Assembly (NCBI GenBank): GCA_023382655.1
Contig: JAHDWK010000029.1
Span: 25,588-89,587, forward strand
Length of the DNA stretch: 64,000 bases
From: Anaerolineae bacterium
GTDB lineage: Bacteria; Chloroflexota; Anaerolineae; Promineifilales; Promineifilaceae
Reading direction: 5' to 3'
Shown: in pieces, positions 16,985-25,812 of the stretch
Numbering within the stretch: the first letter of the stretch is position 1
How the letters are laid out: the number at the start of each line of letters is the position of its first letter
Program-made: the position numbers and the translations under genes
Notes under the pieces: model-generated
Told to the model about the DNA's origin: nothing
Databases searched by the model: none
Seen by the model: the letters and a program-made list of their open reading frames with translations, nothing else

Positions 16985-17066
16985 AAAATCGCGGCAACAA
17001 ACAGCAAAGCCGACCTTCGTCGGCTAAGAACAGTCGGCGCAGGCCGACTTTGCTTCTTGTTGGTGC
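16985..17066. repeat. Nested palindromic word element (GCCGAC/GTCGGC)
   Basis: Repeated words AGCCGAC and GTCGGC form nested hairpins between outer arms CAACAAACAGCAAAG and CTTTGCTTCTTGTTG, which pair with a few mismatches. It lies upstream of the aldo/keto reductase gene in the 252-base gap 16886-17137. A second small stem of the word GCAGATTTATCTGC follows at about 17065-17080. Confidence 0.6.
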
Positions 17067-17137
17067 AGATTTATCTGCCACATAAACGGGTGGCAGATGG
17101 TGTCTGTTCTGGCTACAATTCGCGGTGGAGGCTATTA

Positions 17138-18154
17138 ATGACACAGATGCTTTACGGCCAGATGCTTGACGACCAAATGCTTTACGGCCGTTTCCCCACC
17201 CAACCTGACACTCCGTCTGCCAAACCTGTTTCCCGCCTGGTGCAAGGCTCCGCTTTCATCACCGCGGCCACCGTCGCCCAGGCAAAAGCGTTGTTTGATG
17301 CCGTGTTTGAAATGGGTTGCACCGCCTTTGACACCGCCCAATCCTACAGTGGCGGTTATAGCGAACGGGCGTTAGGCCAATGGATGGCCGAGCGGGGCAA
17401 CCGCGAGCAGGTGTTCATCCTCAGTAAATGCGGCCACCCCAACCAGGATCGCGATCGTGTTACCCCCTTTGACATCACCGCCGACCTGCACGACTCCCTG
17501 GCGCGGCTGAAAACGGATTACATTGATCTCTACCTGCTGCATCGAGATGACACGGCCGTACCCGTCTCCGTTATCGTAGACACTTTCAACCAACATCTAC
17601 AGGCAGGCAAAATTCGGGCGTATGGTGGTTCCAATTGGACGGCCGGGCGGGTGCAGGAAGCGAACGAGTATGCGGCGGCAAATGGGTTAGTGGGGTTGAC
17701 GGCCGTCAGCCCCCAATTCAGCCTGGCTGTGCCCGCCAAACCACCCTGGCCCGGCTGCACCTCCGTCAGCGGCGCGGCCGGGCAGGCCGAACGGGAGTGG
17801 TACGCTCGCCAGAACATCCCGCTGTTCACCTGGTCAAGCGTCGCCGCCGGCTTCTTCTCCGGCCGTTTCACCCCGGATAATCTGGACAGTTTCGACTTCT
17901 GGCTGGACAAGGTGTGCGTAGATTCTTACTGCACCCCGGACAACTTTGCCCGCCTGGAACGGGCACAACAACTGGCCGCCGCACGTGGCCTGACGGCCAT
18001 GCAAATCGCCGTCGCCTACGTCCTGAACACCGCGCCGCACAGCTTCGCCATCATCGGCAGCCGCACCCCGGAAGAGTTTAAGATGAATGTAACGGCCGTG
18101 ACCTGCACTCTTTCCCCGGACGAAATTCGCTGGCTGGAAAGTGGAGAACAGTAA
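17138..18154 (+). CDS. Aldo/keto reductase
   Basis: This NADPH-dependent oxidoreductase has a TIM-barrel. The catalytic Asp-Tyr segment is seen as FDTAQSYSGGYSERALGQW, followed by VFILSKCGH (Lys), LKTDYIDLYLLHRDD (His) and the cofactor-binding IGSRTPEEF near the end. GGAGG lies before the ATG at 17138; the longer frame to 17057 would translate upstream repeats. The N-terminus is odd: MLYGQ, MLDDQ and MLYGR stand in tandem, from a near-perfect 15-base duplication. The substrate is unknown. The downstream sugar-isomerase and Gfo/Idh genes suggest carbohydrate metabolism. Confidence 0.9.
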   Translation: MTQMLYGQMLDDQMLYGRFPTQPDTPSAKPVSRLVQGSAFITAATVAQAKALFDAVFEMGCTAFDTAQSYSGGYSERALGQWMAERGNREQVFILSKCGHPNQDRDRVTPFDITADLHDSLARLKTDYIDLYLLHRDDTAVPVSVIVDTFNQHLQAGKIRAYGGSNWTAGRVQEANEYAAANGLVGLTAVSPQFSLAVPAKPPWPGCTSVSGAAGQAEREWYARQNIPLFTWSSVAAGFFSGRFTPDNLDSFDFWLDKVCVDSYCTPDNFARLERAQQLAAARGLTAMQIAVAYVLNTAPHSFAIIGSRTPEEFKMNVTAVTCTLSPDEIRWLESGEQ

Positions 18155-18162
18155 CCAAAACC

Positions 18163-18217
18163 GTTCGTAGTAGGCGATTTATCGCCGTCAGTGGGCGATA
18201 AATCGCCTACAACAAAC
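18163..18217. repeat. GTAGTAGGCGATTTATCGCC hairpin, copy 1
   Basis: Arms 18167-18186 and 18194-18213 form a 20-bp stem with one mismatch. The arm and flanking bases (TTCGTAGTAGG before, CAAAC after) match the copy at 36040-36093. It lies between the aldo/keto reductase stop and the ribosome binding site of the next gene. Confidence 0.85.
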
Positions 18218-18230
18218 AAGAGGAATTCCC

Positions 18231-18992
18231 ATGACCAAACCGATTGCTTTACAACTGTACACCGTGCGTGAACAACTGGCGCAGGATTTTGCCGGCGTCA
18301 TGCGCCGCATTGCCGATATGGGCTATGTGGGTGTGGAAACGGCTGGATTCCCGGAAGGGGTCACGGCCGTCAGCGCCAAAACATTGTTCAACGAATTGGG
18401 GCTGGCGGTGTGCGCCGCCCATGCCCCGCTGCCGCTGGGCGAACACAAGAACGAAGTGCTGGAGCGGCTGGCGGTATTGGGCTGCTCCCGGCTGGTCTGT
18501 GCCTGGCTGCCACCCGACGAATACAAAAGTGTGGACAGCATCCGCCGCCTGTGTGACCGGGTGAATGAGGCCGCCGACGTGGCTGCCGCGCACGGTCTGA
18601 CGCTGCTCATGCACAATCACTGGTTTGAATTTGAGCCGGTGGAGGGGAAATTGCCGTACCACCTCTGGCTGGAATATCTGCATCCATCTGTGGAGTTTGA
18701 ACTGGACACCTACTGGGTGCAGGTGGGTGGGGTGGATCCGTTGACGGCCGTTGCCGACCTGGGATCGCGCCTGACCCTGCTGCACGTCAAAGATGGCCCG
18801 GCCGATAACACGCAGTCCAGCATGACGGCCGTCGGCCAGGGCATTATGAACTACGAAATCATCATCCCCGCCGCTGTTTATGCGGAGTGGATGGTGGTGG
18901 AATTAGATCGCTGCGCGACGGATATGCTCACGGCCGTGCAGCAAAGTTATACCTATCTCACTGAAAAAGGATTAGCCCATGGAACCCGTTAA
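18231..18992 (+). CDS. Sugar phosphate isomerase/epimerase family protein (AP-endonuclease-2-like TIM barrel)
   Basis: The 253-residue product fits the IolE/hydroxypyruvate isomerase-like family: ALQLYTVREQLAQDF at the start, MGYVGVETAGFPEG, LLMHNHWFEFEPVEG, FELDTYWVQVGGVDP with metal-ligand Asp, and LLHVKDGP with ligand His. It probably interconverts keto and aldo sugars or inositol derivatives. GAGG precedes the ATG. The next gene, a Gfo/Idh/MocA oxidoreductase, overlaps it by 14 bases, so the two are translationally coupled and probably act on the same sugar. Confidence 0.88.
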   Translation: MTKPIALQLYTVREQLAQDFAGVMRRIADMGYVGVETAGFPEGVTAVSAKTLFNELGLAVCAAHAPLPLGEHKNEVLERLAVLGCSRLVCAWLPPDEYKSVDSIRRLCDRVNEAADVAAAHGLTLLMHNHWFEFEPVEGKLPYHLWLEYLHPSVEFELDTYWVQVGGVDPLTAVADLGSRLTLLHVKDGPADNTQSSMTAVGQGIMNYEIIIPAAVYAEWMVVELDRCATDMLTAVQQSYTYLTEKGLAHGTR

Positions 18993-20070
18993 AGTTGGAA
19001 TTATCGGCTGCGGCAATATCAGCAGCGCGTACATCAATGGCTGCCGCCTGTTTGATATGTTGGAGGTCACGGCCGTAGCCGACGTTCTGCCCGCTGTTGC
19101 CCAGGCCAAAGCGGCCGAACACAACATTCCCCGCGTGTATGACAGTCCGGCCGAACTGCTGGCCGACCCGGAGATCGAGATCGTCATCAACCTGACCATC
19201 CCCGCCGCCCACGCCGAAGTCAGTCTGGCGGCCATTGCCGCCGGCAAACACCTGCACAGCGAAAAACCGTTGGCGATCACCCGCGCCGACGGCCAGGCCA
19301 TCCTGCAAGCGGCCCAGGAAAAAGGAGTGCGCGTCGGCTGCGCCCCGGACACCTTCCTGGGTGGTGGCCTGCAAACGTGCCGCCAACTCATTGACGAGGG
19401 GGCGATTGGCGAGCCGGTGGCCGCCACCGCCTTCATGCTCAGTCATGGGCCGGAGGGGTGGCATCCCAACCCCACCTTCTTCTACAAAGTGGGGGCCGGG
19501 CCGATGTTTGATATGGGGCCGTATTACATCACGGCGTTGGTGCATTTGCTGGGACCGGTGCGCCAGGTAGCGGCCATCGCCCGCGCCTCCTTCCCGGAGC
19601 GGGTGGCCGCCAACGGCGAGCGCATCGGTGTGGATGTGCCCACCCATGTGGCCGGGACGATGCAAATGCACTCTGGCGCGGTTGTCACCATGATCACCAG
19701 CTTTGACTGCTGGGGCCACCACCTGCCGCGCATTGAGATTTATGGTTCGGCCGGTTCGCTGAGTGTGCCCGACCCCAACATTTTTGGTGGCCCGGTGCGG
19801 CTGCGCCGTTCGGCCAGCAATGAGTGGGAAGAGATGCCGTTGACGCACAGTGACGAGGTGCGGCGGGGCATTGGGGTGGCGGATATGGCGTATGGGTTAA
19901 GGTACGGCCGTGCCCATCGCGCCTCCGGTGAACTGGCCTACCATGTGCTGGATGTGATGCACACCTTTTATGATTCGTCGCTTCAGGAGCAGCATGTACG
20001 GGTGGAGAGTAACTGTGACCAGCCACGGCCGTTGCCACCCGGCCTACCTCTGGGCATGCTAGATCGTTAA
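18979..20070 (+). CDS. Gfo/Idh/MocA family oxidoreductase
   Basis: The 363-residue product has an N-terminal Rossmann fold with GIIGCGNISSAYI. The conserved EKPLAITRADG segment (catalytic-region EKP) is near residue 95. A C-terminal alpha/beta domain carries the FYKVGAGPMFDMGPYYITALVHLLG motif with the usual Asp and Tyr. These enzymes oxidise or epimerise sugars and inositols with NAD(P). It overlaps the upstream isomerase gene, forming an operon. The gap to pckA (20071-20225) shows no structure that I recognise. Confidence 0.9.
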   Translation: MEPVKVGIIGCGNISSAYINGCRLFDMLEVTAVADVLPAVAQAKAAEHNIPRVYDSPAELLADPEIEIVINLTIPAAHAEVSLAAIAAGKHLHSEKPLAITRADGQAILQAAQEKGVRVGCAPDTFLGGGLQTCRQLIDEGAIGEPVAATAFMLSHGPEGWHPNPTFFYKVGAGPMFDMGPYYITALVHLLGPVRQVAAIARASFPERVAANGERIGVDVPTHVAGTMQMHSGAVVTMITSFDCWGHHLPRIEIYGSAGSLSVPDPNIFGGPVRLRRSASNEWEEMPLTHSDEVRRGIGVADMAYGLRYGRAHRASGELAYHVLDVMHTFYDSSLQEQHVRVESNCDQPRPLPPGLPLGMLDR

Positions 20071-20225
20071 AAGTGCCCGGCAGGGGGCGAAACGCCCTGT
20101 ACATCCCAGTACCTGTTGCCCCGTGCCTGGCACTGACCCAAAACCCTTTGTGAAAATCCTCACATTGAATTACACTTAGACCATTACAGTTTCCCACTGA
20201 ATTTTGACAAAAGGATAGGTGAGCT

Positions 20226-21833
20226 ATGCAAAACTTTGGCGCAAATGTCAGCAAGTATGGAGTCGAAAATCACGGCATTCGTAATGCCGGTGTCGTTTAT
20301 TGGAATTTACCCACCCCTTTGCTCTATGAAGAAGTGATCCACCGCCACGAAGGGGTGATTACCCATCTTGGCCCGTTGGTGGTTTCGACGGGTGATCATA
20401 CCGGTCGTTCACCCAATGACAAGTTTATCGTGGAAGAACCCACCAGCGAAAAGGACATCTGGTGGGGCAAGGTAAACCGGCCCATTTCCCAGGAAAAATT
20501 CGATAACCTTTACCGCCGTATCATTGCCTATATTCAAAACCGGGACATCTTTGTCTTTGATGGCTATGTAGGGGCTGATCCGCGCTATCAAATGCCGGTG
20601 CGCATCATTACCGAGTATGCCTGGCACAATCTGTTTTCGCGCAATATGTTCATCCGCGAGCGCAACCCGGACAAGTTGGCGAACCATGTGCCCGAATTTA
20701 CGGTCATTGATATGCCCCGTTTCCATGCCGAACCGGAATTTGATGGTACGCGCAGCCAGACCTTTATCCTGGTGGATTTTGGCAGGCGGCTGGTGATTAT
20801 TGGCGGCACAGAGTATGGTGGCGAAATCAAGAAGAGCATCTTTTCGGCCATGAATTATTATCTGCCTAAACGTGGCGTGATGAGTATGCATTGCAGCGCC
20901 AATTATGGGGCGGATGTAGACGATGTAGCCCTCTTTTTTGGCCTGAGTGGAACCGGCAAAACCACCCTCAGCAGTGATCCCAAGCGCACGTTAATTGGTG
21001 ATGATGAACATGGCTGGAGCGATGATGGCGTCTTTAATTTTGAAGGTGGCTGTTATGCTAAAGTGATTCGCCTTGACCCACAGGGTGAGCCGGAGATTTA
21101 CCAGACCACACGCATGTTTGGCACGGTGCTGGAAAATGTGATCTATGATTCGGCCACTCACCAGATTAACCTGAACGATGATTCACGCACGGAAAATACC
21201 CGTTCCAGTTATCCCATTACGCACATTTCCCGCGCCGACCCGGGTGGCGTGGGCGGGCATCCGAAGAATATCCTGTTCCTGACGGCCGATGCCTTTGGCG
21301 TGCTGCCGCCCATATCCCGGCTGACGGAAGCGCAGGCGATGTACCACTTTTTGAGCGGTTACACAGCGAAGGTGGCGGGTACGGAGCGGGGCGTCACCGA
21401 GCCACAGCCGAACTTTAGCACCTGTTTTGGCGCGCCGTTTATGCCGCTGCATCCGGGGGTGTATGGCAAGCTGTTGGGTGAGAAGATTGCGCAGCACGGG
21501 GTGAAGGTGTGGCTGGTGAATACGGGTTGGACGGGCGGGCCGTATGGCGTGGGCAGCCGGATGAAACTGGCGTATACACGGGCGATGGTCACGGCCGTTG
21601 TCGAAAACCAGCTAGACGATGTCGCCTTTACGGCCGAACCCTACTTTGGCCTGCAAATCCCTACCCATGTGCCCGGTGTCCCCGAAGAGGCGCTCAACCC
21701 GCGTAACACCTGGGCGGACAAAGATGCCTACGACGCCCAGGCGCGCAAACTGGTGGGCATGTTTATTGAGAACTTCAAGCAGTTTGAAGCCGGTGTGACG
21801 GCAGAGATTAAGGCGGCGGGGCCGGGGCAGTGA
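20226..21833 (+). CDS. pckA: Phosphoenolpyruvate carboxykinase (ATP)
   Basis: PckA converts oxaloacetate and ATP to phosphoenolpyruvate, CO2 and ADP at the start of gluconeogenesis. The 535-residue product has normal length and all key motifs: TGRSPNDKF near residue 60, HCSANYG, the P-loop FFGLSGTGKTTLSSD near residue 238, IGDDEHGWSDDGVFNFEGGCYAK, and TRSSYPI. Its first 1.3 kb carries no ACGGCCGT copy. The stop codon TGA begins a hairpin element shared with the convergent acyl-AMP ligase gene. Confidence 0.97.
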   Translation: MQNFGANVSKYGVENHGIRNAGVVYWNLPTPLLYEEVIHRHEGVITHLGPLVVSTGDHTGRSPNDKFIVEEPTSEKDIWWGKVNRPISQEKFDNLYRRIIAYIQNRDIFVFDGYVGADPRYQMPVRIITEYAWHNLFSRNMFIRERNPDKLANHVPEFTVIDMPRFHAEPEFDGTRSQTFILVDFGRRLVIIGGTEYGGEIKKSIFSAMNYYLPKRGVMSMHCSANYGADVDDVALFFGLSGTGKTTLSSDPKRTLIGDDEHGWSDDGVFNFEGGCYAKVIRLDPQGEPEIYQTTRMFGTVLENVIYDSATHQINLNDDSRTENTRSSYPITHISRADPGGVGGHPKNILFLTADAFGVLPPISRLTEAQAMYHFLSGYTAKVAGTERGVTEPQPNFSTCFGAPFMPLHPGVYGKLLGEKIAQHGVKVWLVNTGWTGGPYGVGSRMKLAYTRAMVTAVVENQLDDVAFTAEPYFGLQIPTHVPGVPEEALNPRNTWADKDAYDAQARKLVGMFIENFKQFEAGVTAEIKAAGPGQ

Positions 21834-21905
21834 GCGGTAAGCAGTCAGCAGTGAGCGGTGTGGTTATTTACTGCTTACCGCTCACTGCTGACTGTACACT
21901 GTTTA
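21828..21905. repeat. Word-repeat hairpin (CAGTGAGCGGTAAG family) joining two convergent stop codons
   Basis: A perfect 17-bp stem (21842-21858 with 21878-21894) is accompanied by an alternative 12-bp pairing of GCGGTAAGCAGT with ACTGCTTACCGC. The pckA TGA (21831-21833) is in the left flank and the acyl-AMP ligase TAA (21903-21905) closes the right flank. Similar words appear inside mutS at 58387-58424. Confidence 0.82.
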
Positions 21906-23615
21906 CTCCACACCTCTTTCCGCCCGCCACTTTTCTCGGTTGGCGGCGCGGGCGATTTTGCCGCTGGAGGTTTTCAGCAGCCAGTGGGGGCCAACCAGAT
22001 GGACGTAGCTGATGGTTACACCGTTTTGCCGGGCCACCTCCTGGCGGATGGTTTTATTGATTTCTTTGCGCTCGGCGGGGTTGCTGGTTTTCACCTCGGC
22101 CACCACCGCGATGAGTTCGGTGCCTTCTTTTTCATCCGACACGCCAAAACAGACGGTACGGCCAGGATGGACGCCGGGCACATCGTTGACAATAGCTTCA
22201 ATGTCCTGGGGATAGATATTTTTCCCGGCGTTGATGATCAGGTCTTTGTCCCGGCCAATGACAAAAACCTCCCCATTCACCGTGTAACCTCGGTCGCCGG
22301 TTTTGTACCAGCCATTGACGAACGGCCGTAAATCAGGCCGCCGGTAGTATTCCGTGAGCATACAATTGCTGCGGATGGCAATTTCGCCCACATAGCGGTC
22401 GGGCAGGACACGGCCGTCGCCATCCCACACCGCCACTTCCGTACCCGCAATCACCGGCCCGCAGGAGACTTTGACGGCCGCATGGGGATCGTCGGCCGTG
22501 ACTGACTTCGCATATTGATTATGGGTTAGTTCTTGCTCGTCTACGGTGTCCAGGACGGCCGTGCGTCCCGGCACGGTTTGGGTGACGGCAAACGTGTTTT
22601 CGGCCATGGCATAACTGACGCCCAACATCTCCGGGCGGACGCCGTTTTCGGCAAAGGCTGCCAGGAAAAGCTGGTGACTGTCATGCCGCACCGGTTCGGA
22701 ACAGTTGATGAACAGGCGCATGGAAGCCAGCGACAGCCCCTCTTTGTCCCGCGCCCGGATGCGGCGGGCGCAGTGGTTGTAGGCGAAGTTGGGCAGCCAG
22801 CAAAGCGTGCCCTGGTAGTCGTGAATGGCGCGCAGCAGCAGGGCGGGGTGGCTGACCCAGTCAAATGGGGACATCAGCACCAGGGGGATGCCCTGCACCA
22901 GCGGCAGTAAAAACCCGGCAATCAGCCCCATGTCATGGTAGAGCGGCAGCCAGCTTACAATCACATCCTGTTCATTTAAGTGCAGGGAGTCGCTGTGGCT
23001 GGCAAGCTGATTGAGCACGGCCGTGTGCGACAACGCTACCCCTTTTTGCAATCCGGTCGTGCCGGAGGAGTGTTGTAGGAAGGCGATATGATCGGGAGAT
23101 TGGGAGATTGGGAGATCAGGAGATTGATAATCTCTTAATCTCGCGGTGTCCTCACCGCCAATCTCCCAATCTCTAATCTCCAATCTCCCCAATACCTGAC
23201 AATCTACGGCCGTTTGCAACTGCGGCGCAAATTCATCCGTCGTCAGCACTGCTTTGACGGCCGACAGCCGCACCAATGTGGCCATGTGGTGCATGTAAAT
23301 GTCGGCGTCCAGCTTTTCGGTGAGGGTGGGGAACATGGAGGGGATGGCGCCCACCAGCAGTGCGCCCCAAAAGGCGTAAATGCTTTCCAGATTTTGGGTG
23401 TGGGCGATGATGACCAGATCACCCGGCTGAATGCTCAGTCGCCGCAACCAATTCGCATAACCAATAACAGCCTGCCGGAACATCTGGCGCGAGATGATTT
23501 CCGGCAGGCTGTCAGTTTGCAGGTAAATGATGGCCGGTGCGGTGGCATCTACGGCCGTGAGCGCCACCGCATCGAGCAGGGTATGCAAGGACGGCCGTGT
23601 TGTCAGCGTGAGCAT
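21903..23615 (-). CDS. Fatty-acyl-AMP ligase-like adenylate-forming enzyme, with in-frame repeat insertion
   Basis: The 570-residue product belongs to the ANL superfamily. It shows the P-loop HSSGTTGLQKGV near residue 183, PLYHDMGLIAGFL, a YAMAENTFAVT segment, YKTGDRGY and a C-terminal KTSSGKIAR lysine motif. The overall order fits fatty-acyl-AMP ligases, which activate fatty acids for lipid or polyketide assembly. No polyketide synthase or acyl carrier gene is nearby. About 33 residues (142-175) before the P-loop are encoded by a word-repeat element and are not expected in the family. The ATG at 23615 begins MLTLTTRPSLHTLLD; its binding site is weak. Confidence 0.85.
   Translation of the reverse strand: MLTLTTRPSLHTLLDAVALTAVDATAPAIIYLQTDSLPEIISRQMFRQAVIGYANWLRRLSIQPGDLVIIAHTQNLESIYAFWGALLVGAIPSMFPTLTEKLDADIYMHHMATLVRLSAVKAVLTTDEFAPQLQTAVDCQVLGRLEIRDWEIGGEDTARLRDYQSPDLPISQSPDHIAFLQHSSGTTGLQKGVALSHTAVLNQLASHSDSLHLNEQDVIVSWLPLYHDMGLIAGFLLPLVQGIPLVLMSPFDWVSHPALLLRAIHDYQGTLCWLPNFAYNHCARRIRARDKEGLSLASMRLFINCSEPVRHDSHQLFLAAFAENGVRPEMLGVSYAMAENTFAVTQTVPGRTAVLDTVDEQELTHNQYAKSVTADDPHAAVKVSCGPVIAGTEVAVWDGDGRVLPDRYVGEIAIRSNCMLTEYYRRPDLRPFVNGWYKTGDRGYTVNGEVFVIGRDKDLIINAGKNIYPQDIEAIVNDVPGVHPGRTVCFGVSDEKEGTELIAVVAEVKTSNPAERKEINKTIRQEVARQNGVTISYVHLVGPHWLLKTSSGKIARAANREKWRAERGVE
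23094..23190. repeat. GGGAGATT-word hairpin element inserted in frame inside the acyl-AMP ligase gene
   Basis: Multiple GGGAGATT-type words precede, and AATCTCCC-type words follow, a core hairpin GCGGTGTCCTCACCGC. The core and flanks match the trpF insertion at 6539-6597 in reverse orientation, but here the opposite strand is translated. It encodes about 33 charged and Pro/Ser residues with no stop. Confidence 0.85.
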
Positions 23616-23616
23616 G

Positions 23617-23667
23617 GGTGATCAGTAATAGGTGAGGGTGAACTGATTACCGATCACCGATTACTGG
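23617..23667. repeat. Word-repeat hairpin (CGGTAATC/GTGATC family)
   Basis: Words such as GGTGATCAGTAAT are followed by ATTACCGATCACC complements. It fills the 54-base gap between two minus-strand genes, directly downstream of the propeller gene stop and upstream of the acyl-AMP ligase start. Same family as 35083-35134 and 44572-44650. Confidence 0.72.
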
Positions 23668-23669
23668 TT

Positions 23670-25577
23670 TTACGGCCATTCCGTCGCTGCTTCGCCGTTG
23701 CTCAAATCCACACCTACCAGGGTATCCAGCGTCAGGTATACATGGCTGGGGGTGCGGGTGAGTCCTTCCCAATAGTCGCTGCTCAAGTTGTTTTTCACTT
23801 CGTAATTGAGCGCGCCGGTAACGGTGTTGAGCGATTGCACCAGCAATTCAGGTGGATCGGGGGTGGCAAATAGTTGCAGAATGTAGAGACCGTTGGCCGT
23901 GAGTTGGTATGTCCAGCGGTCGTCAAACGGATCCATGTCAAACAGGTATTCGGCGGTGAGGGTATGCTGCCACAGCCGCTCGCCAGTGGTTTTGTTTACC
24001 CCCCACACTTCCACCTGGGTTGTACCGCGCTGACGTTCCACCCAGATAACGGCCGTGTCCCCTTGCACCCCAATCGGCCACATCTCATAATCGTCATCCC
24101 TCAGGTTAAACTGAATCGCACCGCTGCTCAAATCAACCAGCGCCACTCCCTGGCTGGAAGATTCATAAGCGGGCAGCATCAATGTCTGGCCGTTGAAGGC
24201 AAAGTAAGGCGAGAAGTTCCATTCGGTGACGATGCCCCGGCCGATGGAGGAAGAAATGCCGGTATCATCCCCCGGCAGGCGCGTTTGCCAGACGGGTTGG
24301 CCTGTATCTGGGTTCCACTCTTCCAGACATTCCGGGCCGTTGATGCTTTCGCCCCACAGGAAAAAGAGGCGATCCTGCGCTTCGTCTATAAATATCTGGT
24401 CATAATAGCCAAAGGGGGAGGGATCAAAGAAATTGTCAATGTCTGGGCACATAGGCACCAATTGCAAGGACAGTTCACCGCTGTTGATGTCGTACAACTT
24501 CAGGGCGTAACCAAATGTGCCAGCCTTCTCAGATTCATCTAAAACGGCCACTTTATCTTTGAGGATGGCTAAACCGACAAACCCTTCTTCCAGGTAAATG
24601 GGGGTGTCGCTTTCCAGGCGGGCCTGCCACAAGGTTTGCCCGGTGGTGGCGTTCAGGCCATAGAGGGTGTTATCGGCCGTCAGCGCCACTACCACCCCCT
24701 GATCAGAGCGCAGGCAGCCATAACAGCGTTTGTCTACAACGTCGCTGAGATTGGCTTGCCAGACCTGTTCGCCGCTGGCCCGGTTTAGAGCATACAAGGT
24801 GCTGCCGCTGGTGTAGTACACCTGCTGGTTATCGAAGCCGACGTTGAAGCCGAGATTATTGCTGGAATCACCAACTTCGGCTTCCCAGCGTGTGGTACGA
24901 CGGCTGTCACTCGCTTCTGTGTAACTGAGCAGGATGGTGTTACTGTTGTTGGCATATTGCCAGTTTTCCACAATCAGGTCAGCGCCCAACCCATCGCCGC
25001 CCCCGGTGGTGACAATGGGGCTGTTTTGAATGTTGCGGTTGATGATCGCTACCTGACTGCCCATTTCCTCGACAAAGGTTTCAAATTCCCCTTCGGATAC
25101 CTGTTGGATAAATGTTCCTGGGTCTTCAATGATTTGGGTAATGGAAAAGAAGGGGACCATGGCGGCGACGACAATGCCCAGGGTGAACAAGAGAATGACG
25201 ATGCCCACAATACAGCCACAACTGCTGTTGCCGGTGGAGGGAGAGATGGTAGTGACGGTCACGGCCGTGGGCTTGCCCATTTCCAGACCATCCACAATGT
25301 CTTTGGCCTCTTTCAGCCCTACACCAAATGTTTCCCGGTATAGTTTAATGGCTTCAATTTTCTGTCCGTGATGCACCAGTTCCAGAATTTGATGGATGGC
25401 CTGTGCTTTTTCCGGTGATTCACCGCCCATATAACCGGCCTGGTAAGCGCCGGCGCGCATATTTTCGGGCACGATGATGGTGGTGCCACAAAATTCACAG
25501 CGGATGGTTTCGGAACGGCCGTCATAATCCAGCGAGGCATTACAGGATGGGCATTTGAGGGCTTGCATTTGTGTCAT
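23670..25577 (-). CDS. Membrane protein with zinc ribbon, L7/L12-like segment and PQQ-type beta-propeller
   Basis: The N-terminus has a zinc ribbon (CPSC near residue 9 and CEFC near residue 27). A segment at about 60-100 follows (ILELVHHGQKIEAIKLYRE, then GVGLKEAKDIVDGLE) that resembles the C-terminal domain of ribosomal protein L7/L12. A membrane segment (CGCIVGIVILLFTLGIVVAAM) stands near residue 125. The remaining 450 residues are a repeated-blade domain of PQQ/quinoprotein type, with units like LYALNRASGEQVWQANL and LYGLNATTGQTLWQARL. The propeller should lie outside the membrane and may sense or bind a ligand. AAGGAGAG before 25577 fixes the start. This domain order is unusual. Confidence 0.8.
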   Translation of the reverse strand: MTQMQALKCPSCNASLDYDGRSETIRCEFCGTTIIVPENMRAGAYQAGYMGGESPEKAQAIHQILELVHHGQKIEAIKLYRETFGVGLKEAKDIVDGLEMGKPTAVTVTTISPSTGNSSCGCIVGIVILLFTLGIVVAAMVPFFSITQIIEDPGTFIQQVSEGEFETFVEEMGSQVAIINRNIQNSPIVTTGGGDGLGADLIVENWQYANNSNTILLSYTEASDSRRTTRWEAEVGDSSNNLGFNVGFDNQQVYYTSGSTLYALNRASGEQVWQANLSDVVDKRCYGCLRSDQGVVVALTADNTLYGLNATTGQTLWQARLESDTPIYLEEGFVGLAILKDKVAVLDESEKAGTFGYALKLYDINSGELSLQLVPMCPDIDNFFDPSPFGYYDQIFIDEAQDRLFFLWGESINGPECLEEWNPDTGQPVWQTRLPGDDTGISSSIGRGIVTEWNFSPYFAFNGQTLMLPAYESSSQGVALVDLSSGAIQFNLRDDDYEMWPIGVQGDTAVIWVERQRGTTQVEVWGVNKTTGERLWQHTLTAEYLFDMDPFDDRWTYQLTANGLYILQLFATPDPPELLVQSLNTVTGALNYEVKNNLSSDYWEGLTRTPSHVYLTLDTLVGVDLSNGEAATEWP

Positions 25578-25812
25578 ATTCTCTCCTTGTGTGCAAAGTT
25601 GACATGGTAAGCGGCAGTATTGTGCATTGTGGACGGAATCGTACCGCCGTACCGGGCGGGTTGTCAATGAATCGGTATGATCTGTTGACGGTATTGTAGG
25701 GCACGGCCGTCCGAAAGTCGTCCGAACCTCATCCTGACGCAAGAATCGGGTGGAGAGTTCGGGTTGCTTTTGTTACAGTACACTCATCACAATTTTACCG
25801 GAGGATTTACCC

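Noticed and set aside
18958..19848. Long open frame on the minus strand opposite the Gfo/Idh gene (also 58928-59887 opposite mutS and 3115-3771 opposite the nucleotidase)
   Set aside because: These are antisense frames of strongly supported genes and have His/Gln/Arg-rich composition without any family motif. They arise from codon use on the real strand.
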